Source: Pseudohongiella sp.
GTDB taxonomy: Bacteria; Pseudomonadota; Gammaproteobacteria; Pseudomonadales; Pseudohongiellaceae
DNA length: 64,000 nucleotides
NCBI GenBank assembly: GCA_030651695.1
Contig: JAUSCD010000033.1
Coordinates: 81,574-145,573 of the forward strand
Direction: 5' to 3'
The position numbers and the translations under genes are program-made. Shown piece by piece: positions 52,671-61,944 of the stretch. Every line of letters begins with the position of its first letter. The first letter of the stretch is position 1. The notes under the pieces were generated by a model. It had not been told where the DNA came from. It was given only the letters and a program-made list of their open reading frames with translations, and made no database searches.

Positions 52671-55001
52671 TCATCGCCCGGCTTGCCGGATAGTGTAATT
52701 GGCTTGGTTACATAGGGATGTACAAAATTCCTGTGGCTGCCTGGACGCGACAACCATCTCCACCACATTCGCAATCAACCGATCCCCAACCTGCATATCC
52801 ATTGTCATCAATGACTCCGGATGAAACTGCACTGCTGCCCATTGCAGATGCCTGTGAGATACCGCCATCACACAAGGTTCCGGCATTGCCGTGCTGGCCG
52901 TGATCTGCAGGCAGTGCGGCACCGACGCGGCGTGAAGTGAGTGATAACGCCCGGCTTTGAATGACGGTGGCAAACCCTCAAACAAGGCATGTCCTTTGTG
53001 GTGAATGACACCGGGTTTGCCATGCACTGCACGATCAAGCACAGCCAGGGCGCCGCCAAAGTATTCCACCATCGCCTGCAAACCCAGACACACACCAAAC
53101 ACCGGAATATTGTTCTGTTCACACAGCGCAAGCGTGGCGGCGCAATCAAAGTCCTGCGGGCGACCGGGCCCAGGCGACAGAATCACCAGATCGGGAAGCG
53201 GGTTTTGCGCAAGCAAGCGCCTTGCTGCATCAGGACGCAGAGTTTGCAACTGTACACCCTGAGCACGGAATGCCGATGCCAGCGTCAATACAAATGAGTC
53301 CTGATGATCGACCATCAATGCGCGCAGCGGCCTGTGCTGCCTGTTGTTTTGCGCTGACGGCACAGTCTTGCGCGACTGACCTGAGCCCACTTCAAGCAAA
53401 GTCGTTTTGCAGCTATTGGCCTCCCTTAACACATCAAGTAGCGCAGAGGCTTTAAGCCGGGTTTCCGCTTCTTCTGCCTGCGGGTCCGAGTCCATCAACA
53501 ACGTCGCACCCACGCGCACGCGCGCAGTGTTTTGATGCAAATGGATGGTACGCAGCGTAAGACCGGTATCCACACTGCCATCAAAACCCAGACAACCAAA
53601 TGCGCCACCGTACCAGCCGCGCGCGGTTTTTTCGTGATCCTCGATAAACTGCATGGCGCGCAACTTGGGCGCGCCGGTTACCGTGACAGCCCAGGTATGA
53701 GTCAGAAACGCATCCAGTGCATCAAACGGTTGTTGCAACTGGCCTTCAATATGATCGACGGTATGAATGAGTCTTGAATATAATTCAACCTGACGCCGGC
53801 CGATGATTTTGACTGAACCCGGGGTACACACGCGGCTTTTATCATTGCGATCCACGTCGGTACACATGGATAGTTCAGCTTCGTCTTTGTCAGAATTCAG
53901 CAGTTCACGGATATTGTCTGCATCGGCAAGTGCGTCGGCGCCACGTGTGATGGTGCCGGAAATCGGACAGGACTCCACACGGCCGTTTTTGACACGCACA
54001 AACATTTCTGGCGAAGCAGAAATGAGAAACTCATGCTGACCAAGATTCATCAGTGCACCATACGGTGCAGGATTTGATTCGCGCAGTTTTTGATACAACA
54101 CACTGGGCAATGCGGCGGATTGCATACTAAAGGTCTGTCCCGGCACAGCCTCGAACAAATCACCGCGTGCAAAATACTCCCGGGCCTTTTCAACCACGGC
54201 GGCATATTCGCCCGGTGTGTGGTCTGTCACCGCATCAAGAGTTTTTTGTACTGCAGCAGCAGTCTCTTCACCGTATTTAAATTCACCATGTTGTGAGTAA
54301 TTCACCAGGCGTTTTAATCCCCCGGTGGTTTGCAAACGTCCGCTTTTGTCAGCGCACACAAACTCATACGAATGCAAGGTACCGGTACCAGTCCGGGGAT
54401 CACGAATCAGAATCTCATCCGGCAAATACAGCACCAGATCGCGCTGATGTTGTGAACGCGGCAGGCGCAATTGAATGGCCTCAAGCTGAAATGCCAGGTC
54501 GTAGGCAAAAGCGCCGTAAAAGCCCAGGAAGTGATCCTGTTCTGATGAAAAATAGCTGATAAGTGCGCGCAGCATGTCAAACAAACCCGGGCGACGTGTG
54601 CGCATTTCTTCTGAAGTCGGGTCCTCAGGTTTCAGTTTTTTAAGCGAAGGCGCCGTCAGCCTGGCGAGAATGGATCCAGCTGAAGCATGCAAACTGACAT
54701 GTGGCAACTCCGCCAGCGCGATCTCAAAAGCAGGCAATAGAACAAGACCACGTGCATTCAGCGCACGAACAGTCAGTTCATTGTGACGCGCAGTAATTTG
54801 TACCGGAGGATTGATAAGCAGCAGATCCCGTTTCTGATAACGTCCGGGATATTCACTCGCGCAGCTGAGCAACACACCCGGATGTGTATCCAGTAATTGC
54901 AAACGTTTATGAAGTTCTTGCGCACCGTCACAGTCACGCGACTGACGCGTGATACTGATGCCACCGGTGCTGGTGTATCGACAATACGATGGAACTGACA
55001 T
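52671..55001 (-). CDS. trpEG: Fused anthranilate synthase TrpE-TrpG
   Basis: 776 aa. The TrpE half (to about residue 520) has GVLLSCASEYPGRYQKRD in the feedback-site region, FEAVPGQTFSM, SCPISGTITRG, DEAELSMCTDVDRNDKSRVC and GAPKLRAMQFIED. The TrpG half (about 575-760) has the glutaminase Cys in FGVCLGLQAM and His/Glu in AVQFHPESLMTMD. It converts chorismate and glutamine to anthranilate, the first step of tryptophan synthesis. Fused TrpEG of this type is best known from alphaproteobacteria and scattered gammaproteobacteria. The start follows GAGGA. A 330-bp leader with a Trp-rich peptide precedes it. Confidence 0.96.
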   Translation of the reverse strand: MSVPSYCRYTSTGGISITRQSRDCDGAQELHKRLQLLDTHPGVLLSCASEYPGRYQKRDLLLINPPVQITARHNELTVRALNARGLVLLPAFEIALAELPHVSLHASAGSILARLTAPSLKKLKPEDPTSEEMRTRRPGLFDMLRALISYFSSEQDHFLGFYGAFAYDLAFQLEAIQLRLPRSQHQRDLVLYLPDEILIRDPRTGTGTLHSYEFVCADKSGRLQTTGGLKRLVNYSQHGEFKYGEETAAAVQKTLDAVTDHTPGEYAAVVEKAREYFARGDLFEAVPGQTFSMQSAALPSVLYQKLRESNPAPYGALMNLGQHEFLISASPEMFVRVKNGRVESCPISGTITRGADALADADNIRELLNSDKDEAELSMCTDVDRNDKSRVCTPGSVKIIGRRQVELYSRLIHTVDHIEGQLQQPFDALDAFLTHTWAVTVTGAPKLRAMQFIEDHEKTARGWYGGAFGCLGFDGSVDTGLTLRTIHLHQNTARVRVGATLLMDSDPQAEEAETRLKASALLDVLREANSCKTTLLEVGSGQSRKTVPSAQNNRQHRPLRALMVDHQDSFVLTLASAFRAQGVQLQTLRPDAARRLLAQNPLPDLVILSPGPGRPQDFDCAATLALCEQNNIPVFGVCLGLQAMVEYFGGALAVLDRAVHGKPGVIHHKGHALFEGLPPSFKAGRYHSLHAASVPHCLQITASTAMPEPCVMAVSHRHLQWAAVQFHPESLMTMDMQVGDRLIANVVEMVVASRQPQEFCTSLCNQANYTIRQAGR

Positions 55002-55215
55002 GCTGTTATCCTCTTGTGCAAACGTGTTTTCACAAGTTTTTCAAGAGACTGCCGCCGACTCTGAGGTCAACACCGGAATTTTAACTGCGTTGTATTTCCA
55101 GTCGGACGAAATACAGAACAACACAATCACTCACCGGTGTTTACCCGGAAGGCTGCGTTGATATTTGCTGTGGGTTTGAATCAGGAGTATCAGATTCGAA
55201 ATTTTTTGCATGCAT

Positions 55216-55244
55216 CAGGCTGCCTTCCCGTCGGGGGCAGCCTG
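55216..55244 (-). promoter_or_regulatory. Hairpin in the trpEG leader, candidate attenuator
   Basis: CAGGCTGCC and GGCAGCCTG pair perfectly around an 11-base loop, seven bases after the leader-peptide stop. CUGGUGG over the Trp codons can pair with CCGCCAG further on, and that region can also pair with the left arm of this hairpin, the 1:2 / 2:3 / 3:4 scheme of attenuation. The T-tract expected after strand 4 is missing on the trp strand (TGATGCATGCAAAAAA follows), so termination there may be factor-dependent. Confidence 0.55.
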
Positions 55245-55250
55245 AAAAAC

Positions 55251-55337
55251 TTACTGATTTGTCTCTGAGTTTTTCTGGCGGCCCGCGAAGCTAAACCACC
55301 AGAAATACACAGATTGAATTTGGGTTTTGATGTTCAT
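55251..55337 (-). CDS. trpL: Tryptophan leader peptide
   Basis: 28 codons, with peptide MNIKTQIQSVYFWWF then SFAGRQKNSETNQ and a TAA. Two adjacent UGG codons (residues 13-14) sit in an aromatic stretch (YFWWF), just before a stem-forming region, as in known trp leaders. It is on the same strand as trpEG and ends about 250 bp before it. It is too short for routine gene finding. A TTGACA overlapping the stop codon of the upstream GlxA-like gene could be the promoter -35. The peptide's role is ribosome stalling under tryptophan shortage. Confidence 0.8.
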   Translation of the reverse strand: MNIKTQIQSVYFWWFSFAGRQKNSETNQ

Positions 55338-55370
55338 GGCGCGCAGTTTGCCCCTGCCCGGCGGGGTTTG

Positions 55371-56405
55371 TCAACTACTGGCCCGCCCGAACCGCTGCCG
55401 GTAAGCTGCAGGTGTCACTCCCAAATGCTTGATAAACAAACGATGCAAGCTATCCATGCTGTTAAAACCTGAGCGATCGGCGATACGCGCCAGCGACAAT
55501 TCACTGGTCTCCAGTAATACCTTGGCATTATCGAGGCGTACCCGTTTGACAAACTGCGCCGGAGACGTGCCGGTCTCGTTGCGAAACCGGCGCACAAATG
55601 TACGTTCACACATGCCCGCGCGCTCAGCCAGAGCAGGCACACTCAGATCAGCGCAGGGATCAGCGGCGATCCCGGCGAGCAATTTGGAAAACACTGAGGA
55701 GGCGAAAGTCTGTGCTTTCAACATCGGACTGAATTGCGCCTGACTACCGGGCCTGCGCATAAACAGCACCAGATCACGCGCAACAGCCAAGGCGATAGCC
55801 GAACCAACATCAGCTTCAATCAAGGCCAGACAAAGATCGATGCCTGTACTGACCCCGGCCGAGGTATAAATGGGATGATCAGTCGTGAATATGGCATCGG
55901 CATCAACCTGAATTACCGGCCACATTTCCTGCAACAAAGCACACGACGCCCAATGTGTAGTTGCACGTTTTCCATCCAGCAATCCTGCAGCAGCCAATAT
56001 AAAAGCACCGGTGCATACACTGGCAATTCTAACAGTCGACTCCTGACGTTTTTGTAACCAGGGCAATAACCGGGTTTCCAGCGCAGCCTTGCGTAAACCT
56101 GCTTCGGTTCCGCCGGCTACTATGATGGTATCCAGATCAGCAGGCAGATTTTCAACTGCAATGGTGTTGGCAATCAGTAGCCCGGCACTGGAGTGCACGT
56201 GCCCGCCGTCAGGGGAAGCCAGGATGATTTCGTAACAATTATCCTGCGCATGCAGATGCTCGTTGGCCTTGCCGAAGACCTCCATCGGACCAATCATATC
56301 CAACGCCTGAACGCCTTCAAAACCGATGATGGCAATCTTGCGCTTTGAACCTAGGGTGCTGTCGGGGCTGTGAGACATTGGCGGATTTTGCGACAAACAC
56401 GTCAT
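55371..56405 (-). CDS. GlxA-type regulator: DJ-1/PfpI domain fused to AraC helix-turn-helix
   Basis: 344 aa from the ATG at 56405 (an ATG at 56378 is equally possible). The N-terminal DJ-1 domain has IAIIGFEGVQALDMIGPMEV and the elbow IASVCTGAFILAAAGLLDG. The C-terminal AraC double helix-turn-helix has LAERAGMCERTFVRRFRNET and ARIADRSGFNSMDSLHRLF. Regulators of this class often control amine, choline or arginine catabolism. It is divergent from a secreted DJ-1 protein gene 62 bp away, which it probably controls. Confidence 0.92.
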   Translation of the reverse strand: MTCLSQNPPMSHSPDSTLGSKRKIAIIGFEGVQALDMIGPMEVFGKANEHLHAQDNCYEIILASPDGGHVHSSAGLLIANTIAVENLPADLDTIIVAGGTEAGLRKAALETRLLPWLQKRQESTVRIASVCTGAFILAAAGLLDGKRATTHWASCALLQEMWPVIQVDADAIFTTDHPIYTSAGVSTGIDLCLALIEADVGSAIALAVARDLVLFMRRPGSQAQFSPMLKAQTFASSVFSKLLAGIAADPCADLSVPALAERAGMCERTFVRRFRNETGTSPAQFVKRVRLDNAKVLLETSELSLARIADRSGFNSMDSLHRLFIKHLGVTPAAYRQRFGRASS

Positions 56406-56467
56406 TTACGCAATATTGATGACGATGCAAAACTGAGCATGTCTATTACTTACACCGGAGTTTTCCT

Positions 56468-57574
56468 ATGCTGCATCGTATTTTCGCTCTAATAACCGGA
56501 TTTCTTATGATGGCGATCTGGATAGTTGCCAGCTCATTCCCTATGGTTGCAATAGCACAAGCTGCTGCCCGGCAGGCGCATGTCCCCATAAAAATCCCTC
56601 TCAAAAACAGCGCAGGTGATAGACCGCTGATCGCGATTCTGGCCGCCAACTCCGGTGCTGAAACCACAGATTTTATGGTGCCATACGGCGTTTTTATGGA
56701 ATCCGGTGTAGCCGACGTCATAACAGTTTCTACAGAGCCGGGTATTGTACAAATGCATCCGGCTCTCAAGCTGAGGCTGGACCAGACTACTGACGACTTT
56801 GATCTTGCACATCCGCAAGGCGCTGACATTGTTATTGTGCCAGCCATGCATCATCCCGATGACCAGGCCGTTCTGCTGTGGATTGCGCAGCAACATAAGG
56901 CTGGTGCGATTATTGTTGGTATCTGCGAAGGCGTCAGAAGTCTGGCTTACGCGGGACTGCTCGACGGCCATTCAGCCACCACACACTGGCACGCCATGCC
57001 CGGGCTGGAGCGAAAATATCCCGGCACTCACTGGGTCAAAAACAGCCGGTATGTAGTTGATCGGCAGATTGTGACATCTACCGGTGTCAGTGCATCAATC
57101 CCTGTTTCACTGGCCTTGGTAGAAGCCATTGCAGGCACGGATTCGGCGCTGGCGCTGGCGACACGTCTGGGTGTTGCAGACTTTAACGCCAGCCACGACA
57201 GCACGGCCTTCAGGCTCGGACCGCGATTGCTGATGACGGCCGCACGTAATTGGACTGTTTTCTGGAGTCACGAAAAAATTGTTCTGCCGGTCAGTGACGG
57301 GGTTGACGAAATTGCGCTGGCACTGACTGCTGACGCCTGGTCACGCACCTATCGCTCCTCTGCCGTTGCAACTCACCCGGAGCTCGACCGCGTCATATCC
57401 AGACGCGGACTGATTATTGAAGTTGAGTCTTCCGACACCACAAAAGGCCATAGCCCACAACATCATTTCACGATGCCGCTGCAGGCGCTGGAAACAACGC
57501 TGTCCGACATCAGCTCACGTTACGGCCAACGCACCAAAGACTTTGTGGCGATGCAACTGGAGTATCCGCAATGA
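56468..57574 (+). CDS. Membrane-anchored or secreted DJ-1/PfpI family protein
   Basis: 368 aa. A hydrophobic N-terminal segment (about residues 5-30, FALITGFLMMAIWIVASSF) is a signal peptide or anchor, unusual for this superfamily. The DJ-1 domain follows (LIAILAANSGAETTDFMVPYGV), with nucleophile elbow VGICEGVRSLAYAGLLDG and SATTHWHAMPGLERKYP as in GlxA proteins. The last 130 residues (after ATRLGVADF) have no recognised domain. It is probably periplasmic. It is divergent from the GlxA-type regulator; function unknown. Confidence 0.88.
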   Translation: MLHRIFALITGFLMMAIWIVASSFPMVAIAQAAARQAHVPIKIPLKNSAGDRPLIAILAANSGAETTDFMVPYGVFMESGVADVITVSTEPGIVQMHPALKLRLDQTTDDFDLAHPQGADIVIVPAMHHPDDQAVLLWIAQQHKAGAIIVGICEGVRSLAYAGLLDGHSATTHWHAMPGLERKYPGTHWVKNSRYVVDRQIVTSTGVSASIPVSLALVEAIAGTDSALALATRLGVADFNASHDSTAFRLGPRLLMTAARNWTVFWSHEKIVLPVSDGVDEIALALTADAWSRTYRSSAVATHPELDRVISRRGLIIEVESSDTTKGHSPQHHFTMPLQALETTLSDISSRYGQRTKDFVAMQLEYPQ

Positions 57575-57608
57575 ATCAGTACCTGATAAGTACTGGTATA
57601 CATTGGTA

Positions 57609-58871
57609 CTACAAAGGCCAATGCAGTTGCAGGTTGCCCCCTCCAAAATTCATGGAATGAAGTCTGAATGTAGGATTGACGGTAAGTACCGCCCCGCTTT
57701 GTTGATGTATGACATAGCGCCATGCCGTACTGACTTTAGCAACTATGCGGTTGCTGTCCCTGTTGTCCATCGGGCGTTGTGTGAACTGCCGGTCCAGATC
57801 TACGTTGCCAACATACAAGACTGGCTCCCACCAATTGTTGTCACGTTGCCTGACAGTGGCACCGGCAAACGCGTACATCTCGCGGCGATGGTTGTGACCA
57901 TCCGTCGCCAGATTCTGGCCAAACCAGCCATGTTCATCAAAGCGGAAGTAGCGTAAACCTCCATTCCAGCGCCGTGGCTGTGTTGATTCAATCGACCATG
58001 TCACTTGCTGCATATCGCGGCTGAAGTCACCACTGCCCTGTCTGACCATCAGCGGCAGGCCGTCGTAATTGCGGTCAGTACGTTCAGCCTTGATATCAAC
58101 ACCTGTTACCCAGTTCGACGACAACGGGAAGGACAAACCCGCGGCAATACGAAGTTGTGCACTGCGAATCATCACTCCCTGGTTACGGTCTTCGTACCGG
58201 GTATTGGGTGAATAATTTATCGCCAGATCACCATACAAAACGTCGCTGAGGCGGCGCTGGTAATGTGCAAAGTAGGTTGTCGGAGTGCGCTGGTATTTGT
58301 TGCTACTGTTGCCCTTGTTGTTGTACAGACGATCCATCTGCACAATTACCATGCGCAACTGTTGCGAATCATCAGGGCGCCAGGTGCTTTCATACTGAAA
58401 GTCCACCAGTCCCTTGTCTCCGGAAATATCTGCAACAAAGGCACCGCTCAAGCGCTCGCTGAACTCACGCTTCACGCCCAGCATCTGTCTGTCGAAGCGC
58501 CCGTCAAAATCCTCGCGGCGCTGCATACGCGCGACTATGCCGTAGCGGCCGTTGTCTAACATTAAAGTCTTCTGCAGATTGGCTTCGAGATAAAGTTCAT
58601 CTCCGGTGATGCTGCCACCTGTCCCGTACAAACCATCTTCACCTGGCGCGGGGGTATCCGAAAGCTGCCGATAACTCAGACGATGCAGAAAACTTTCCAT
58701 GTTGTAGAGAAATTCACGCCCCTCTACAAAACCGTCACGTCTTTGTGGATGAGGATCACGCCAGCCACTCTCAGCTACCGCGGCGACCGGCGCAGACATA
58801 AACAACGTCGCTGCGATCGCAGCACCCAACCCCGTTCTGCGGCCACTGGCCGCCAGACTATTCCGTAACAT
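57609..58871 (-). CDS. Outer-membrane beta-barrel-like protein of unknown function
   Basis: 420 aa from the ATG at 58871, which follows a strong AGGGAGGAAGG. The signal peptide runs to about VAAVAES. The rest alternates polar and hydrophobic residues in strand-length pieces (TLMLDNGRYGIVARMQRRED, LSGAFVADISGDKGLVDFQY, GLRYFRFDEHGWFGQNLATD), rich in Tyr, Trp and Arg with charged turns, and ends in LQLHWPL. This suits a 16-18 strand barrel or a periplasmic beta protein. No family is recognised. It lies downstream of the RidA gene on the same strand. Confidence 0.8.
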   Translation of the reverse strand: MLRNSLAASGRRTGLGAAIAATLFMSAPVAAVAESGWRDPHPQRRDGFVEGREFLYNMESFLHRLSYRQLSDTPAPGEDGLYGTGGSITGDELYLEANLQKTLMLDNGRYGIVARMQRREDFDGRFDRQMLGVKREFSERLSGAFVADISGDKGLVDFQYESTWRPDDSQQLRMVIVQMDRLYNNKGNSSNKYQRTPTTYFAHYQRRLSDVLYGDLAINYSPNTRYEDRNQGVMIRSAQLRIAAGLSFPLSSNWVTGVDIKAERTDRNYDGLPLMVRQGSGDFSRDMQQVTWSIESTQPRRWNGGLRYFRFDEHGWFGQNLATDGHNHRREMYAFAGATVRQRDNNWWEPVLYVGNVDLDRQFTQRPMDNRDSNRIVAKVSTAWRYVIHQQSGAVLTVNPTFRLHSMNFGGGNLQLHWPL

Positions 58872-58938
58872 CAGACCTTCCTCCCTTACCTGTCCGGTCT
58901 GACAGGACCGCACAGGGCTTTCTATGCTTTCAATATAT

Positions 58939-59427
58939 TCAATCACAATCCGCTTGCGTGGCGATGACATCTATTTCGAATGCGATCGCATTACCAAAAT
59001 TTAATCCCGGCACCAGACTACGCGCCGGCAACGGCGCCGCGTGTCTCTCAAAGAACTCTCTGTAAAGCCGGTTCATGGTTGCCAGATTGGCAGGATCTGC
59101 CACATATACTGTCGCCCGCTGAATTTGCGCCACACTGCTGCCAGCCTGCGCCAGCACCCGCTCCAGGCGCGATAGCGCTTCCAGCATCTGCGCCTCAAAA
59201 TCCGGTGCTGGTGCCGACGAAGCGGTATCAACACCAATCTGGCCAGAGACAAATACCAGTCCATTACTGATACGCGCGGAGGCATACATCATGCCCGGTG
59301 CCGGCTCCAGTGCTGCCAGATTTATAGCAGCACAGATTGCGGCATTATCAGCAGCCGCATTTGCCGTGTTAATACCTGACAACATTCCAACAAGCAGAAA
59401 CGCTGAATTCAAAAATCTGATGCGCAT
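58939..59427 (-). CDS. RidA/YjgF family protein with signal peptide
   Basis: 162 aa. The first 25 residues are a Sec signal (FLNSAFLLVGMLSGINTANA), so this RidA-fold protein is exported. The domain has ISNGLVFVSGQIG, RATVYVADPANLATMNRLYREFF and the key Arg in LPARSLV, followed by GNAIAFEIDVIA. Cytosolic RidA deaminates reactive enamine intermediates; a periplasmic role is unknown. The catalytic Arg and the C-terminal Glu (FEID) are kept. It is 67 bp upstream of the barrel protein gene. Confidence 0.9.
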   Translation of the reverse strand: MRIRFLNSAFLLVGMLSGINTANAAADNAAICAAINLAALEPAPGMMYASARISNGLVFVSGQIGVDTASSAPAPDFEAQMLEALSRLERVLAQAGSSVAQIQRATVYVADPANLATMNRLYREFFERHAAPLPARSLVPGLNFGNAIAFEIDVIATQADCD

Positions 59428-59530
59428 ACAAATTACTCAGGAAAAAAGTTGAGGGACAGCTTGCTTTGCCAGTGCCTGCAGACATAAATGCTGCTCATGC
59501 AAGAACACCATCAAAGCCCTGCATCAGGCA

Positions 59531-60220
59531 TCACCACGCAATTACCTTGCCATCATAATTCAGAAACTTTCCGCTATCGGCTGAGGTAGTTTTCTGAATA
59601 CGTTGCAGTAAACCCGTCACGCTGGTTGTGACATCTATCATTGCATTAGGCCCGCCCATATCCGTCTTGACCCAGCCCGGATGCAGCGGCAGCACAATAA
59701 AATCCTCTTTTACCAGATCCACCGCCATTGACTTCACAGTCTGATTCAGTCCCGCCTTGGCACTGCGATAGATATAAGAACCACCACTACTGTTATCAGC
59801 AATTGATCCCATCATGGAACTTAAAAAGGCAATCCGCTTGTCCTTGCCCCGCCGCAGCGCAGGCAACAAGGCCTGCGTCAGCATCACCGGCGCAATCAGA
59901 TCAATCAACATCACCTCAGCCCACTCAGCCGTGCGTAATGTACCAAGACTGGCCTCACGCGGACCATAGATACCCGCATTGTTAATCAGCACATCAACTG
60001 GCTCCGCACCCACTGCGCTAACAAATGCTGCAATACTGCCTTCATCCGAAATATCCAGCGGCAACAAGCTCAGATTCCCGTCGGCCTGCAACGCTTTCAG
60101 CGCCGGCACCGCCTCAGGATCACGCGCCGTGGCAACCACATCATGCCCCTGCGCCAGCAATTGCTTTACAAACTCCAGCCCGATTCCACGGTTAGTTCCG
60201 GTAACGATGTAACGCGACAT
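59531..60220 (-). CDS. Short-chain dehydrogenase/reductase
   Basis: 229 aa from the ATG at 60220, which follows GGGAGTG. The NAD(P)-binding motif is IVTGTNRGIGLEFVKQL. DVLINNAGIYG is the NNAG motif, the catalytic Ser is in FLSSMMGSI, and YRSAK carries the catalytic Tyr and Lys. HPGWVKTDMGG follows. It belongs to the classical SDR group resembling C-factor or carbonyl reductases; the substrate is unknown. A long hairpin (60311-60494) stands upstream. Confidence 0.92.
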   Translation of the reverse strand: MSRYIVTGTNRGIGLEFVKQLLAQGHDVVATARDPEAVPALKALQADGNLSLLPLDISDEGSIAAFVSAVGAEPVDVLINNAGIYGPREASLGTLRTAEWAEVMLIDLIAPVMLTQALLPALRRGKDKRIAFLSSMMGSIADNSSGGSYIYRSAKAGLNQTVKSMAVDLVKEDFIVLPLHPGWVKTDMGGPNAMIDVTTSVTGLLQRIQKTTSADSGKFLNYDGKVIAW

Positions 60221-60310
60221 AAAATCACTCCCAACGAATGCATAAAATTCCTCTGACCCCGATATTACTTCAGATCCCCCAAAATCACGACGCCAACGTG
60301 GCACCGGCCT

Positions 60311-60494
60311 GGCATGGGGACGGCAGAGCAGCGCCTGACCAAACAGGCCGCGCGTATCCTCTGAGCTGTCGACCGGAAAGAGCGAGCACTGTCTGAGCTC
60401 TGAGCCCGCGAAGCGAGCGAAGGCGAGTTGCGCAGCGACGGTCGACAGCTCAGAGGATGCGGCCGGTCAGGCGCTGCTCTACCGTCCCCATGCC
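60311..60494 (-). repeat. Compound hairpin element, copy A
   Basis: Outer 30-bp arms (60311-60340 and 60465-60494) pair with one mismatch. Inner 25-bp arms (60346-60374 and 60440-60464) pair except for a 4-base bulge next to GGCCGC. A 65-base apex holds GAGCGAGCACTGT. Read on the minus strand it aligns with copies B and C: the inner-arm GGCCGCATCCTCTGA, the bulge after GGATA, and the apex are shared, while the outer and lower inner stems differ. It fills most of the gap between divergent SDR and serine-hydrolase genes. Confidence 0.9.
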
Positions 60495-60646
60495 TGAAGC
60501 GCCAACGAAAACACCCACCCAACCAAATGTCTCAAATCCCCAACAGACTGACTTCTTACATGTGGCCTGCCCAGACTCACTGAGCTACACTCCGGAACGT
60601 TTGTTCGCCGCTATCGCCGAACTTCATAAACCAATCGAGGCCCGAC

Positions 60647-61933
60647 ATGAAAAAGAATACTCTGGCTACCAGCCTGCGCCACCTGATCTGGGGCTCCGCG
60701 CTCGCGCTGGCACTCCCTTTCACCCTCAATGCACAGGAAATTGAACGTGCTGCGCCCGAAGCCGCCGGCTTTAGCAGCGCTGGTGTACAGGCACTGGCTG
60801 ATGGCATGCGCGCAGCAGTCGACGATGGCAATCTGGCCGGTGTGGTCAGTGCCCTCCTGCGCGACGGCAAACTGGTTCACCTTGACGCCTACGGGTATCA
60901 GGATGTTGAAAACCAGATCCCTGTCACTGAAGACACCATCTTCCGCATATTCTCCATGACCAAACCCGTCACCGGCGTCGCGCTGATGATGCTGGTGGAA
61001 GAAGGCAAACTGACCCTGGATGACGCCGTATCACGTCATATCCCTGAGCTGGCCAACCTGCAGGTGGCCATTGAAGACGGCCCCGGCGGTTTCCCGGTGA
61101 CAGAACCCGCACGTCATGAGATGACAGTGCGCGAGCTGATGTCCCATACAGGCGGCCTGACCTACGGCATGTTCTCCCGCTCACAGGTTGACTCCATGTA
61201 CGTGTCAGCCAACATCCTCGACGGCAATGGCACACTCAAGGACATGATCGACAAACTCGCCCGTATCCCACTGCGTCAGCAGCCCGGCTCACTGTGGCAC
61301 TACAGTGTCTCGGTTGACGTGCAGGGTTATCTGGTTGAAGTTCTGTCAGGCCAGACTTTTGAAGAATTTCTGCAAGAACGACTGTTTACGCCACTCGGCA
61401 TGGTCGACACCGGTTTTGGTGTGCCTGACAACAAGCGTGACCGTTTCGCCAACATGTATCAATCGACTCCTGATGGTCTGCAGGCACCAGGCGATGCACT
61501 GGGCGGCGACTATCCTGATCCCGCAACCTTCTTTGGCGGCGGCGGCGGACTGGTTTCGACCATCGGCGACTATATGAAATTCACACAGATGCTGTCTAAC
61601 GGCGGCGAGCTGAATGGTGTTCGTATTCTGTCACCACAATCCGTAGAAACCATGCGAACCAACCAATTGCCGGCCGGTATGGCAGAAATTCCCGGTTACC
61701 CGGGCAACCAGTTTGGTGTGGACTTTGCCATCGTTGCCGATCCTGCTCGCAACAATGGTATGAGCGTGGGCAGTTACTGGTGGTGGGGAATCGGTGGGAC
61801 CTGGTTCTGGATTGATCCGGTTGAGAACCTGACCTTTATTGGCATGATTCAGAACCGTAATCTGATGTATGCGCGCCAGTTGCAGGCCATCTCCAAAGAG
61901 CTGGTTTATGGGGCGATTACTGAGCGCAAGTGA
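60647..61933 (+). CDS. Beta-lactamase-family serine hydrolase (class C-like), exported
   Basis: 428 aa. Signal peptide to about LNAQE. The SxxK motif is FSMTKPVTGVALMMLVEEG (Ser and Lys of SMTK), the YxN position is YSVSVDVQGYLVE (Tyr conserved), and a C-terminal GWWGIGGT-like segment (WWWGIGGTWFWIDP) stands for the KTG/HxG triad. It belongs to the class C beta-lactamase/DD-peptidase/esterase superfamily, most members of which are esterases or peptidases, not resistance enzymes. It is flanked on both sides by the compound hairpin elements. Confidence 0.93.
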   Translation: MKKNTLATSLRHLIWGSALALALPFTLNAQEIERAAPEAAGFSSAGVQALADGMRAAVDDGNLAGVVSALLRDGKLVHLDAYGYQDVENQIPVTEDTIFRIFSMTKPVTGVALMMLVEEGKLTLDDAVSRHIPELANLQVAIEDGPGGFPVTEPARHEMTVRELMSHTGGLTYGMFSRSQVDSMYVSANILDGNGTLKDMIDKLARIPLRQQPGSLWHYSVSVDVQGYLVEVLSGQTFEEFLQERLFTPLGMVDTGFGVPDNKRDRFANMYQSTPDGLQAPGDALGGDYPDPATFFGGGGGLVSTIGDYMKFTQMLSNGGELNGVRILSPQSVETMRTNQLPAGMAEIPGYPGNQFGVDFAIVADPARNNGMSVGSYWWWGIGGTWFWIDPVENLTFIGMIQNRNLMYARQLQAISKELVYGAITERK

Positions 61934-61944
61934 ATCTGCCGCGA

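Noticed and set aside
60647..61933. Antibiotic-resistance beta-lactamase
   Set aside because: The SxxK and Tyr motifs are superfamily-wide, the KTG motif is replaced, and most such proteins are esterases or peptidases.
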